63,148 bases of DNA from Dehalococcoidia bacterium (lineage in GTDB: Bacteria; Chloroflexota; Dehalococcoidia; DSTF01; JACRBR01): NCBI GenBank assembly GCA_021731085.1, contig JAKFYB010000033.1, positions 1 to 63,148 of the forward strand. Direction: 5' to 3'. The notes beneath the pieces are model-generated. The model was given only the letters and a program-made list of their open reading frames with translations. It was not told the origin of the DNA and did not search any database. This document shows, one piece after another, positions 27,374 through 36,010 of this stretch. Position 1 is the first letter of the stretch. Each line of letters starts with the position of its first letter. Position numbers and translations under genes: made by a program.

Positions 27374-28912
27374 ATGAAGTACCCAATACCCGCAACCGCG
27401 GGTGGGTATGTCCTGCGTCGGCCGCTGGCCGCCGTGGCGTCTCTGTCTCTCAGCGACGTCTGGCGGTTCACGATCCGGCACTGGGGCCTGCTCGCTGCGC
27501 TTGCGCTCACGTTCGGCATTCATGCGCCGACACTACGCTACTTTTTTGATGGCGATGACTTTGTCGTACTCGGCAGCGTCGAGTATCTCGGCGGCCCCGC
27601 GTACGTCATCGACACCTTCCGCATGCACGACATCGTGCCCAACTGGCGTCCGCTAACCGGCGCTGTCTACGCAGTTGAGTGGGAGCTGTTTGGCCTCAAC
27701 GCGATGGCCTGGCGCTCTGTGAACCTGGCCGTCCACCTCTCGTCCATGGTCATCCTCTACACGCTCGTCGCCCGCGTGACGAAGCGCCCGTCGATTGGCG
27801 CACTTGCCGCGATCGTCTTCGGCGTCTCCGGCGCGCACTTCGACACCGTCACCTATGTCACAGCCCTCCCCCATATCCTTGCGACGTTCTTCACGCTTGC
27901 ATCACTGCTCGCAATCGTCTCCTACGCGCAGGACGGCGAGCGCAACCCGTGGGCGTTCTGGGCGTCGTTCGGTCTGTTCACGCTCGCCTTCCTCTCGAAC
28001 GAAGGCGCGTTCATCTACGGGCCTGTCATCGTTCTTGCCTACGCGCTCTTCGCTGCACGCTGGCACAATGCACCGCTCCGCCTCGTCCTGCACGGTCTGC
28101 CGTTTGCAGTGCTGTCCGTCGGCTGGTTCGCCTTCTACCAGACGGCGGATCTCCCGCAGCTCAAATTCGACGGCTTCTACTGGGGCCCGCACGTCTTCGA
28201 CAACTACGCCGTCTACCTCTCGTACATCGCCTACCCCGCCGAGGCGATCCCGCTTGAACCGAACACCCTGCGCTCGGTGATCGCCGGCGCAGTCATCGCC
28301 GCCGGTGCGTTCTTCATCGTCATAGGCCCCAACCTCGCGCGCGTCTGCGTGCTGGGCATCGCCGTCGCGCTGCTCCCGTTCGTGCCCGTAGAGATCTGGA
28401 CAGCGTCTCGCTACACCTACGCCGCCGTGGCATTCTTCGCGCCCGTGGTCGCCATCGGTGCGTACTACGTCTTCGACCGCGTGCGTTCATCGCATCAGTA
28501 CGTGCGCATACCCGCTACCCTCGTCGCGCTGCTATTTGTCGCCACCGTTGCCGGCCTCTACAGCTGGCAGACCTTCGCGCGCGACCGCATGTCGGGCGAG
28601 CGCACCGACCGCTGGCAGCTCCTCGCGAACGAACTCGAACGCAACTACGAGACCGTTCCAGCCGGCACAACGATCTGGATCGTCGACGGCCCGTGGACGA
28701 ACCCCATGGAGCAGTACACCTGGGTCCCGTCTGTCGCCCGATCGATCTATGGCGATGCGTCCGCGTTCAATCTCCCTCGCGGCGAATTCGCGAAGGCCCC
28801 ACCATCTACAGAGAACGCGCTCTTCCTCGAATGGGCCAACGGTGGCCTCCGCCCCATGTCTGAATCGCAAGTCAAAGCCCTCCTCGCCGGCGAGGAATCC
28901 GTCACCCGCTAG
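27374..28912 (+). CDS. Polytopic membrane protein, GT-C glycosyltransferase-like
   Basis: About 512 residues with ~10-11 membrane helices. The first external loop has FFDGDDFVVLGSVEYLGG with paired Asp residues after helix 1, as in GT-C folds, then the NWRPLTGAVYAVEWELFGLN segment common in bacterial GT83/PMT-like proteins. A C-terminal ~110-residue soluble part follows the last helix. The reaction is not known; transfer of a polyprenyl-linked sugar is likely. The start is uncertain: ATG 27374 is chosen, with a GTG 42 bp upstream as the alternative. It is near the Alg5-like gene that may make its donor. Confidence 0.7.
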   Translation: MKYPIPATAGGYVLRRPLAAVASLSLSDVWRFTIRHWGLLAALALTFGIHAPTLRYFFDGDDFVVLGSVEYLGGPAYVIDTFRMHDIVPNWRPLTGAVYAVEWELFGLNAMAWRSVNLAVHLSSMVILYTLVARVTKRPSIGALAAIVFGVSGAHFDTVTYVTALPHILATFFTLASLLAIVSYAQDGERNPWAFWASFGLFTLAFLSNEGAFIYGPVIVLAYALFAARWHNAPLRLVLHGLPFAVLSVGWFAFYQTADLPQLKFDGFYWGPHVFDNYAVYLSYIAYPAEAIPLEPNTLRSVIAGAVIAAGAFFIVIGPNLARVCVLGIAVALLPFVPVEIWTASRYTYAAVAFFAPVVAIGAYYVFDRVRSSHQYVRIPATLVALLFVATVAGLYSWQTFARDRMSGERTDRWQLLANELERNYETVPAGTTIWIVDGPWTNPMEQYTWVPSVARSIYGDASAFNLPRGEFAKAPPSTENALFLEWANGGLRPMSESQVKALLAGEESVTR

Positions 28913-28939
28913 GTCCCCTATCCAACCACGCACCCAACA

Positions 28940-28969
28940 GGCGGATGCGAACCTGAGGACGCATCCGCC
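28940..28969 (+). terminator. Possible terminator hairpin after GT-C-like gene
   Basis: Perfect 10-bp stem GGCGGATGCG (28940-28949) / CGCATCCGCC (28960-28969) with a 10-nt loop, 28 bp after the stop codon. No T-run follows, so factor-dependent or 3'-end protection is as likely as intrinsic termination. The next ~225 bp hold a weak -10-like TAAAAT at 29114. Confidence 0.5.
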
Positions 28970-29195
28970 CGCTGCGTTGAAGAGTGCCATCGCGCGCTTT
29001 GAACACACCAGGGGCTGCCCGTATCCTCCTCTCACGGCCGTGTGCGCACGCATCGCGACGTTCACGACACGATCTCACCACCGCTGCGAAAAGTGCAAAA
29101 CCGCCATCCAATTTAAAATCGTGACCTGCAACCAAGCCGCTGGCCAACGTCGAGAACACGAAAACTGCCAAACGAACTCCCGGAGGACCATCAAC

Positions 29196-30869
29196 ATGAC
29201 CCGCATCTTCGAGATCGCCGAAAAGTACGTCGATGACCTCGCCGCCATCGACCCCAACTTCGCCACAAGCATCGGCGTCGCCGGCCATGAGACCGAGCTC
29301 TCCGACTACTCCCCCGAAGGCCACGCCCGCACGGCCGACCTCTCACGCCGCACACTCGCCGACGTGAAATCTGCCGAGCCCGAAGGCGAACCCGACCGCA
29401 TCGCCCGCGACGTCATGATCGAGCGCATGTCCGTCCGCCTCGATCTCTTCGACGCTGCCGAATACCTTCGCGACGTGAAGATCCTCGGCAGCGGCATGAG
29501 CGCCATCCGCAGCGTCTTCGACCAGATGCCCCGCGCCACCGAGCAGGACTGGCGCAACATCACGGGCCGTCTCGCCGCCGTCCCCGCCGCGCTCGGCGGC
29601 TATCGCCAATCACTGCAGCAGGGTCTCGCCCAGGGCAAGGTCGCCGCAAAGCGCCAGGCCGTCGAGTGCGCGAAGCAGGCCGAGACCTGGTCCGGCCAAA
29701 GGCCCGGCACAGCCGCGTTTTTCAGCACCCTCCTCGATGCATTCGATCGCAGCGGCATAGCAGCCAACGGCCTCCGCGCCGATCTCGAAAAGAACGCGAA
29801 CGCCGCGTCCGCCGCGTACGGCGACATGCGCGCCTTCCTCACCGACACCTATCTCCCGAAGGCCGACGAGCGCGACGGTTGTGGCCCCGAACGCTACGCC
29901 CTCAACTCGCGCGTCTTCAACGGAACAGAGCTCGACCTCGAAGAGACGTACCGCTGGGGTTGGGCCGAACTCTATCGTGTCGAAGACGAACTCACCCAGA
30001 CCGCCGATCGCATCAAGCCCGGCGCGACCGTCGCCGAAGCGCTGAAGGTTCTCGAGACCGATCCCGCGCGCCAGATCGACGGCGTCGACGCCTATCAGGG
30101 CTGGCTGCAAGAGTTGCACGACAAAGCCCTCGACGACCTGGGCGGCACGCACTTCGACATCGACCCGCGCATCAAGCGCGTCGAAGTGATGATTCCGCCC
30201 GCCGGTGGCGCCCTCGCCCCCTACTACACCGGCCCGTCCGAGGACTTCGCGCGACCCGGCCGCACATGGTGGCCGCTCGGCACCCGCACTCGATTTCCGA
30301 AGTGGTTCCAAGTGACGACGGCCTACCACGAGGGCGTCCCCGGCCACCACCTGCAGGTCGGCGCCGTTCGCTGCTTCGCCGACCGCCTCTCGCGCTACCA
30401 GCGCACCGCCGCCTTCGTCAGCGGCCACGGCGAAGGCTGGGCGCTCTACGCCGAGCGTCTCATGGGCGAACTCGGCTATCTCGAGAACCCCGACTACTAC
30501 CTCGGCATGCTCTCCGCGCAGGCATTGCGTTGCGTGCGCGTCATCGTCGATATCGGCATGCATCTCGAACTGTCGATCCCCGCGGGCGATCGATTCCACC
30601 CCGGCGAGACATGGACGCACGACCTCGCGCTCGAGTTTGCCGTCGAGCGCGCGCTGCAACCGCGCGAGTTCATGGCCAGCGAGATCGTCCGCTACCTCGG
30701 CTGGCCCGCGCAGGCCATCAGCTACAAAGTCGGCGAACGCGCCTGGCTCGACGCCCGCGAGTTCGCAAAGAAACGCGACGGCGCCGCCTTCGACCTCAAG
30801 GCTTTCCACTCGCGCGCCCTCGCCCTCGGCCCAATGGGTCTCGCCCAACTAGAGAAGGAGATGGCGTAA
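29196..30869 (+). CDS. DUF885 family putative zinc carboxypeptidase
   Basis: A 557-residue mostly helical protein of the DUF885 family, related in fold to M32/M2-like metallopeptidases. The zinc site reads TAYHEGVPGHHLQ (His378, Glu379 and the following His pair), and the downstream GHGEGWALYAERLM supplies the third ligand Glu. No signal peptide, so it is likely a cytosolic peptidase. The ATG at 29196 is preceded by CGGAGGA with good spacing; the frame is open almost 740 bp further upstream but that part overlaps the previous gene and is not coding. Peptide specificity is unknown. Confidence 0.85.
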   Translation: MTRIFEIAEKYVDDLAAIDPNFATSIGVAGHETELSDYSPEGHARTADLSRRTLADVKSAEPEGEPDRIARDVMIERMSVRLDLFDAAEYLRDVKILGSGMSAIRSVFDQMPRATEQDWRNITGRLAAVPAALGGYRQSLQQGLAQGKVAAKRQAVECAKQAETWSGQRPGTAAFFSTLLDAFDRSGIAANGLRADLEKNANAASAAYGDMRAFLTDTYLPKADERDGCGPERYALNSRVFNGTELDLEETYRWGWAELYRVEDELTQTADRIKPGATVAEALKVLETDPARQIDGVDAYQGWLQELHDKALDDLGGTHFDIDPRIKRVEVMIPPAGGALAPYYTGPSEDFARPGRTWWPLGTRTRFPKWFQVTTAYHEGVPGHHLQVGAVRCFADRLSRYQRTAAFVSGHGEGWALYAERLMGELGYLENPDYYLGMLSAQALRCVRVIVDIGMHLELSIPAGDRFHPGETWTHDLALEFAVERALQPREFMASEIVRYLGWPAQAISYKVGERAWLDAREFAKKRDGAAFDLKAFHSRALALGPMGLAQLEKEMA

Positions 30870-30884
30870 CTCGCCCTGCCACCA

Positions 30885-30905
30885 ACGACTAACGACTAAC
30901 GACCA
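30885..30905 (+). repeat. Short tandem repeat ACGACTA (about 3 copies)
   Basis: ACGACTA ACGACTA ACGACCA in the 54 bp between the DUF885 gene and the transporter gene; another heptanucleotide array of this window. Confidence 0.75.
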
Positions 30906-30923
30906 ACCGCCTAAACTCCACCC

Positions 30924-31793
30924 ATGCCAGCCGGCGCGCTGGCGCTGCTGCTCGCCGCGGCGCTTGGGCATGCAACATGGAACTACCTCGCCAAGGGCGC
31001 GCGCAACGACGCCGCCTTCACCTTCGCGTTCGTCGCCGTCTCGCTCGTCATCTACGCGCCCGTCGCCATCATCGCCTACGCCATCCAGCGCCCCGAACTC
31101 GGCTGGGAAGCATTCGCCTTCATGGCTGTCTCAGGAGGCATCTTCCACGTCGCCTACTACTACTCCCTCACGACCGGCTACCGCCTCGGCGACCTCTCGC
31201 TCGTCTATCCGCTGGCCCGGGGCACCGGACCCGCCATCGCCGTCGCGGGCGGCATCTTCATCTTCGGCGAGAGTCCATCGCCCCTCGCTCTCGCTGGCGC
31301 GGCCATGGTCATCGTCGGCATCATCGTCATGACGTGGTCGCCCCACGTCCGCGACGGCCACAGCGATGTCCGCCTTTCCGTGGCCTTCGCACTGCTCACG
31401 GGCGCGATCATCGGCACGTACACGCTCTGGGACAAGAAAGGCGTCGATCTCTCAACGCCCGTAATCTTCGCCTACGGCATCGACGTCTTTCGTATCCTCG
31501 TCTTCGCGCCCTTCGTCCTGCTCCGCCCCGCGGGCCGTCAGGCCCTCGCGTACGCATGGAACGAAGAACGCCGCGCCGTCCTCGGCATCGGCCTCCTCGA
31601 ACCGGGCGCATACATGATGGTGCTCGCCGCCCTCACCATCGCGCCCGTCAGCTACGTCGCCCCTGCCCGCGAGATCAGCATCCTCATCGGCGCTCTCATC
31701 GGCTGGCGCCTGCTCGGTGAAGGCGATGTCCGCCGCCGTATGCTCGGCGCCGGCGCCATCGTCCTCGGTGTCTTCGCGCTCGCGCTCGGGTGA
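30924..31793 (+). CDS. DMT/EamA family transporter
   Basis: A 289-residue inner-membrane exporter with ten predicted helices in two EamA repeats (about 1-137 and 150-289). GHATWNYLAKGARND near the start and VSYVAPAREISILIGALIGW near the end are typical of the drug/metabolite transporter superfamily. Substrate unknown; amino acids or small metabolites are usual. TAAACT lies 6 nt before the ATG and no Shine-Dalgarno is seen, so the transcript is likely leaderless. Confidence 0.88.
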   Translation: MPAGALALLLAAALGHATWNYLAKGARNDAAFTFAFVAVSLVIYAPVAIIAYAIQRPELGWEAFAFMAVSGGIFHVAYYYSLTTGYRLGDLSLVYPLARGTGPAIAVAGGIFIFGESPSPLALAGAAMVIVGIIVMTWSPHVRDGHSDVRLSVAFALLTGAIIGTYTLWDKKGVDLSTPVIFAYGIDVFRILVFAPFVLLRPAGRQALAYAWNEERRAVLGIGLLEPGAYMMVLAALTIAPVSYVAPAREISILIGALIGWRLLGEGDVRRRMLGAGAIVLGVFALALG

Positions 31794-31803
31794 CACGCCG
31801 CGC

Positions 31804-31832
31804 TTGGACACATCCACGGCGGATGCGATACT
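31804..31832 (+). promoter_or_regulatory. Leaderless promoter of PAT-like gene
   Basis: -35 TTGGAC (31804-31809), 17-nt spacer, -10 GATACT (31827-31832). The ATG follows after 7 nt, so transcription should begin at or next to the start codon. Confidence 0.65.
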
Positions 31833-31839
31833 CGGCGCT

Positions 31840-32346
31840 ATGACATCGGACATACACCTTCGACCAGCCACGACGGCGCATCGACCCCGCATCGTCCGAA
31901 TCTACAACCACTACGTCGTCGAAACGCCAATCACGTTCGACACGACGCCATTCACCGTCGAGACGCGCCGCCCCTGGTTCGAGCAGTACGCCGATACCGG
32001 ACGCCACCGCCTGATCGTCGCCGAACAAGACGACATCGTTCTCGGTTACACCGCCAGCACGCGGTACAGCGATCGCGCCGCCTACGACACCACCGTCGAA
32101 ACGACCATCCTCTGCGCACCCGAAGCGGTCGGCAAAGGCATCGGCCGCCTGCTGTACGCCGCCCTCTTCAAAGCGCTGGCGACGGAAGATGTCCACACAG
32201 CGATGGCCCGCGTCACCATGCCCAACAAGGGCTCGCACGACATCCACCTGCACTTCGGATTCCGCGAGATGGGCACCCTCCGCGAAGCCGGCCGAAAGTT
32301 CGACCAGTACTGGGACGTCGCCTTCTACCAGAAAATGCTGCGATAG
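31840..32346 (+). CDS. GNAT acetyltransferase, phosphinothricin acetyltransferase-like
   Basis: A 168-residue GNAT. IVRIYNHYVVETPITFDTTPFT at the N-terminus, GYTASTRYSDRAAYDTTVE and HLHFGFREMGTLREAGRKFD are diagnostic for the PAT/Bar/YncA group, which acetylate phosphinothricin, methionine sulfoximine or similar amino acids. Whether it gives resistance is unknown; many members act on methionine sulfone-like compounds. The ATG at 31840 is 7 nt after a complete promoter with no ribosome site. An open frame to 31717 is not used. Confidence 0.88.
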   Translation: MTSDIHLRPATTAHRPRIVRIYNHYVVETPITFDTTPFTVETRRPWFEQYADTGRHRLIVAEQDDIVLGYTASTRYSDRAAYDTTVETTILCAPEAVGKGIGRLLYAALFKALATEDVHTAMARVTMPNKGSHDIHLHFGFREMGTLREAGRKFDQYWDVAFYQKMLR

Positions 32347-32353
32347 GGCTCCC

Positions 32354-32450
32354 GGAGCGCGGGCTCTCAGCCCGCGTGGTTGCATGACAACAATCGTTGA
32401 TGCGATAGCGCGCAAGATGTGGATGTAGGGGCGCTGTTTGCCGCGCCCTC
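32354..32450 (+). repeat. Composite three-hairpin element, copy 5
   Basis: Family A hairpin (GCGCGGGC, loop TCTCA, GCCCGCG, ~32357-32376), ~32 bp including TGCGATAGCGCGCA, then B hairpin GATGTAGGGGCGCTG...GCCGCGCCC (~32423-32449). It lies between the convergent PAT-like and copA genes. Confidence 0.78.
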
Positions 32451-32495
32451 GCCGGATAGGACGCTGTCCGTTGCTCAGCGCCACCAGCCCGCCGC

Positions 32496-35258
32496 CTACC
32501 GCGCCCGCGCCTCACCCTCTGGCGGTGGCGCAGCCGTGACCGTGAACGTTGCCTTCATCCCTTCCGCGATGTGGCTCACGGACTCGCCACTGATGTCCTC
32601 CACAACGCTGCAGAACAGCTCGTACGCGCCAGGCGCAAGCTCCGTCACAAGCAACTGCTCCTGCCCGCTCTCCAACGCAATCGTCCGCGCCACGACCTGC
32701 GTAGTCCCGCCTGGCGTCACGCGCATCACGACGAGATCGTGCGTCTCACCGGGCTCACCATCCGCGTGTCCGCGTTCCTCCTCATGCTCAACAAGAAAGT
32801 CCACTTGCCCTTCAACGATGCTCTCACGCGATAGCGACACGTCGAAGTTCGTCAGCTCCACTCGCACATCGCGCTCGCCAAGAGGCGTCGGCTCAGCGTC
32901 GAACCATCCCTTGTCGATCGCCGTGAAGACCGCAAGCGGCACCAGCAGAATCGCCACCGCTGCCACCATCGCCAGCGCCGGCGCGCCCGTCGTCGCCATC
33001 ATGCTCGCTGTTGATGCCGGTGTGTACGTGTTTCCGACGCGTTGGGCGATGCCCTTCGCCTTCATCCGCAGCCGGAGACTGTTGCTCATGACGGACACGC
33101 TACTGAACGCCATCGCCGCGCCCGCGATGATCGGATTCAGCAGCCCAAGAGCGGCAATCGGTATCGCGACGATGTTGTACCCGAACGCCCAGCCCAGGTT
33201 CTGCTTGATCGTCGTCAACGTCTCGCGGCTCAGCGCGATCGCCTCGGCCACCTTCGAGATGTCTCCGTGCAGCAGTGTGATATCGCCCGCCTCGATCGCG
33301 ACGTCAGTTCCCGTGCTCATCGCGATACCGATGTCGGCCTGCGCCAGCGCCGGCGCATCGTTCACGCCGTCGCCCACCATTGCGACGGCCATACCTCGCG
33401 CTTGCAGCGACCGCACATACTCAAGCTTGTCCTCCGGCCGCACGCCCGCCTGGAACTCATCGATGCCCGCCGCGGACGCGACCGTTGCCGCAGCGCGCTC
33501 GTTGTCGCCCGTGAGCATGACGACGCCCAACCCAAGCCGCCGCAGGGCGTCCACTGACCTCGCCGCCGTCGCCTTCACCTGGTCCGCCATCCCGATCACG
33601 CCCTCGGCCTTGCCGTCGATGGCGACGAAGATCACCGTCTGCCCCAGCGCCTCCAGCCGGTCGACCTCCGACCCAACGGCGCCGTCGATGGCGATCGACT
33701 GCTCGTCCATCAGCCGCCGATTGCCCACGAGTATGCGCTTCCCCTCGATCGATGCCGTCACCCCCAGCGCCGTCAGCGACTCGAACTCCGTCGCCACCGG
33801 AAGCTCATAGCCCGACTCGATCGCGGCGTCGACGATCGCCCGCGACAGTGGGTGGTCGCTGCCCTGCTCGGCCGCCGCCGTAAGCGTCAGCAGCGTGGCC
33901 TCAGACATCGTGCCGACCGGCACCGCCTCCGTGACCTGCGGCCGTCCCTCCGTCAGCGTGCCCGTCTTGTCGAGCACGATCACGTCGAGTTTGCGCGTCC
34001 GTTCGAGCACGTCGGCGTTCTTGATCAGGATCCCGCGCTCGGCCCCGATGCCTGTACCGACCATGATCGCCGTCGGCGTCGCCAGCCCCAGCGCGCAAGG
34101 GCACGCGATGACGAGCACCGCGACCGCTGCGCGCATGCCCGTGATCCACTGGCTGTCGCTCCACACATGCGCCGGCTCCGTGAACAGTCCCCACGCCAGG
34201 AAGGTCCCCAGCGCGATGACGATCACGATGGGGACGAAGACCGCGGCTACCTGATCGACGAGCTTCTCGATCGGCGCCTTCGATCCCTGCGCCTCCTCGA
34301 CCATCTTCGCCATGCGGGCCAGCATCGTCGCGCCGCCGACGGCCGTTGCCTCGACGCGGATCACGCCGTTCTGGTTGATCGTCCCGCCGATGACGGCGTC
34401 GCCAGCGCGGCGCTCGACAGGGATCGACTCTCCTGTGATCATCGCCTCGTCGATCGTGCTCGCGCCCTCGCGCACCACGCCGTCAACAGCCACCTTCTCG
34501 CCCGGCCGAACGACGAACACATCTCCAGGCGCCAACCGCTCGATTGGCAGCTCGACCTCCACGCCGTCGCGAATCACGCGCGCCGACCTCGCCGACATGC
34601 CGAGCAGCTTCTGAATCGCAGAGGACGCCGCGCCCTTAGACCGCTCCTCGAAGTACTTTCCCATGGTGATGAACACGAGCACCGCCGCGGAGACATCGAA
34701 GAACATCTGGTAAGGCTTGTCGAAGATCACCACCCACGCGCTGTAGACGTAGGCAACCGTCGTACCCAGCGCGATCAGCACATCCATGTTCGGGTTCAGA
34801 TGACGCAGCGAGCTGTAGCTGCCGCGGTAATACCGCCAGCCAAGGACGATCTGGATCGGCGTCACCAACGCCATGATGACGTAGCCCGTGAGCTGCATGT
34901 TGTCGTTGATGTAAATCCCGGCGATGTCCATCGCCATCGCCAGAACCACCGCCGGAATTGCCAGCGTGGCTCCGAACAGCGTCAGCCACAACGTCCGCCG
35001 TGCGTGTTGTTCGCGATAGGGCGCGTTGTGCTCATGCGTGGCGGGCGCCGCGTGATATCCCGCCTTTTCGACGGCGGCGATCAGCGTCTCTTCCGGCACA
35101 CCATGGCCAGTGATGTGCGCCGTCTCCGACGCAAAGTTGACGTTCGCCTGCTCGACGCCCTCAATCTTCGAGAGCGCGCGTTCAACGCGCCGCACGCACG
35201 ATGCGCATGTCATGCCGGTGATGTCGAGAGTAGTCGTTTGTTGGTCGTTCGGTGCCAT
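32496..35258 (-). CDS. copA: Copper-exporting P1B-ATPase CopA fused to a C-terminal cupredoxin
   Basis: A 920-residue Cu(I) export ATPase. An N-terminal heavy-metal domain has GMTCASC (Cys18, Cys21). The pump core shows TGES, the membrane motif ACPCALGLATP, DKTGTLT, SDHPLSR, MLTGDN, GDGVNDAPAL and the YN/SSVSVMSNS residues of the last helices. Unusually, after the core ends (~743) there is an extra membrane helix (~761-782) and a ~110-residue beta domain with His840, Cys883, His896 and Met901 in cupredoxin order (THD; FC; SHIAEGM). An extra ninth helix would place this blue-copper-like domain outside the cell, where exported copper appears. It follows copZ and csoR in one operon. Core assignment is certain; cupredoxin call is from motif spacing. 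Confidence 0.93.
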   Translation of the reverse strand: MAPNDQQTTTLDITGMTCASCVRRVERALSKIEGVEQANVNFASETAHITGHGVPEETLIAAVEKAGYHAAPATHEHNAPYREQHARRTLWLTLFGATLAIPAVVLAMAMDIAGIYINDNMQLTGYVIMALVTPIQIVLGWRYYRGSYSSLRHLNPNMDVLIALGTTVAYVYSAWVVIFDKPYQMFFDVSAAVLVFITMGKYFEERSKGAASSAIQKLLGMSARSARVIRDGVEVELPIERLAPGDVFVVRPGEKVAVDGVVREGASTIDEAMITGESIPVERRAGDAVIGGTINQNGVIRVEATAVGGATMLARMAKMVEEAQGSKAPIEKLVDQVAAVFVPIVIVIALGTFLAWGLFTEPAHVWSDSQWITGMRAAVAVLVIACPCALGLATPTAIMVGTGIGAERGILIKNADVLERTRKLDVIVLDKTGTLTEGRPQVTEAVPVGTMSEATLLTLTAAAEQGSDHPLSRAIVDAAIESGYELPVATEFESLTALGVTASIEGKRILVGNRRLMDEQSIAIDGAVGSEVDRLEALGQTVIFVAIDGKAEGVIGMADQVKATAARSVDALRRLGLGVVMLTGDNERAAATVASAAGIDEFQAGVRPEDKLEYVRSLQARGMAVAMVGDGVNDAPALAQADIGIAMSTGTDVAIEAGDITLLHGDISKVAEAIALSRETLTTIKQNLGWAFGYNIVAIPIAALGLLNPIIAGAAMAFSSVSVMSNSLRLRMKAKGIAQRVGNTYTPASTASMMATTGAPALAMVAAVAILLVPLAVFTAIDKGWFDAEPTPLGERDVRVELTNFDVSLSRESIVEGQVDFLVEHEEERGHADGEPGETHDLVVMRVTPGGTTQVVARTIALESGQEQLLVTELAPGAYELFCSVVEDISGESVSHIAEGMKATFTVTAAPPPEGEARAR

Positions 35259-35350
35259 GGCTGGCTTTGCCTTTCGCGCCCCGGTTCATATAAGGGACGC
35301 TGGTGAAGATCTGTTTCCTTTGTGACGCCTCGAGAATGCCTGTGTGACCG

Positions 35351-35557
35351 CTACGCGACCGCGGCCTCGTACCCCTCCTCAACGATGGCGTCAATGATCT
35401 TCACGTCTTCGAAATCGCCCTCGACCTTCGCTTTCTTCTCGCCGAGGGAAACCTCAACCGATGTCACGCCGGGCACTTCCTTGATCGCCTTCGTGACGTG
35501 CTGCACGCAGTTGTCGCACGTCATCCCGGTCACCGTGAACGTCTTCGTCTGTGCCAT
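35351..35557 (-). CDS. copZ: Copper chaperone CopZ
   Basis: A 68-residue ferredoxin-fold heavy-metal-associated protein with the metal loop GMTCDNC (residues 11-17). It carries Cu(I) in the cytosol to the ATPase encoded 92 bp downstream and can hand copper to CsoR. AAGGAGAA precedes the ATG at good spacing. Size and sequence are typical of CopZ/Atx1. Confidence 0.95.
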   Translation of the reverse strand: MAQTKTFTVTGMTCDNCVQHVTKAIKEVPGVTSVEVSLGEKKAKVEGDFEDVKIIDAIVEEGYEAAVA

Positions 35558-35605
35558 TGGAGTTCTCCTTGACTGCTGTTTGCAATTGGTTGCCCGCTGC
35601 TCGCT

Positions 35606-35872
35606 CTACTTGCCCGCCATCTCATACAACTCGCCCAGTTCCGTGAGCACTTCGTCGTCACGTCCTTCGCGGATGCCCTCAACAACGCATGTCCGCAGAT
35701 GGCCGTCCAACATCAGGCCCTCCATCTTGTCGATCGCGCGCCGCACCGCGTACGTCTGCTTCAGCACGTCCACGCAGTATTTGTCCGCCTCCACCATCCG
35801 CCGGATGCCTGCGAGGTGGCCTTCGATGAAGCTCAGTCGCTTCAGGACGTCGGTTTTCGTATCTGGAAGCAC
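35606..35872 (-). CDS. csoR: Copper-sensing repressor CsoR
   Basis: An 88-residue all-helical repressor. The Cu(I) ligands Cys33, His58 and Cys62 are all present (KYCVDVLKQ and DGHLRTCV). I set the start at GTG 35872, which has AGAGGAGG 6 nt upstream and yields the normal CsoR length; the longer open frame to 35938 would run through the operator DNA. When copper binds, CsoR leaves its operator. Two operator-like palindromes lie just upstream, so the csoR-copZ-copA operon should be self-regulated. Confidence 0.95.
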   Translation of the reverse strand: MLPDTKTDVLKRLSFIEGHLAGIRRMVEADKYCVDVLKQTYAVRRAIDKMEGLMLDGHLRTCVVEGIREGRDDEVLTELGELYEMAGK

Positions 35873-35883
35873 GTTTCCTCCTC

Positions 35884-35902
35884 TACCCCTGGGGAGGGGG
35901 TA
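35884..35902 (-). promoter_or_regulatory. CsoR operator-like site, promoter-proximal
   Basis: TACCCC-TGGGGAG-GGGGTA inverted repeat, the G-rich TACCCC/GGGGTA form known for CsoR operators. It lies 8 bp downstream of the predicted -10 box, over the transcription start region and just ahead of the csoR ribosome binding site. Confidence 0.75.
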
Positions 35903-35909
35903 CATATCC

Positions 35910-35959
35910 AGAGTAGCGCGTGATGGCGGGCATACCAACCCCCCCGGTAGGGGGTATGC
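35910..35959 (-). promoter_or_regulatory. csoR promoter with distal CsoR operator
   Basis: On the minus strand: -35 TTGGTA (35933-35938), 17-nt spacer, -10 TACTCT (35910-35915). The -35 box overlaps the palindrome GCATACC (35930-35936) ... GGTATGC (35953-35959), whose inner part is CCCCC/GGGGG-rich as in CsoR sites. Binding there would block RNA polymerase. Confidence 0.72.
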
Positions 35960-36010
35960 CAGCGTTGACGTCGCACCGTTGTCCTCAGCCGTGTCCTGGG
36001 GAGAATCTGC

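Noticed and set aside
28458-29195. Long upstream extension of the DUF885 frame
   Set aside because: Overlaps the end of the previous gene in another frame; Ser/Arg/Pro-rich; GGAGG before ATG 29196 decides the start.
29610-30848. 412-codon open frame antisense to the DUF885 gene
   Set aside because: Shadow of a gene with a strong ribosome site and zinc motif.
33852-35306. 484-codon open frame antisense to copA
   Set aside because: Arg/His-rich product without domain signature, opposite a clear P-type ATPase; explained by third-position GC bias.
35873-35938. 22-codon upstream extension of csoR
   Set aside because: It would run through the operators and the -10 box; the GTG at 35872 has its own AGGAGG.
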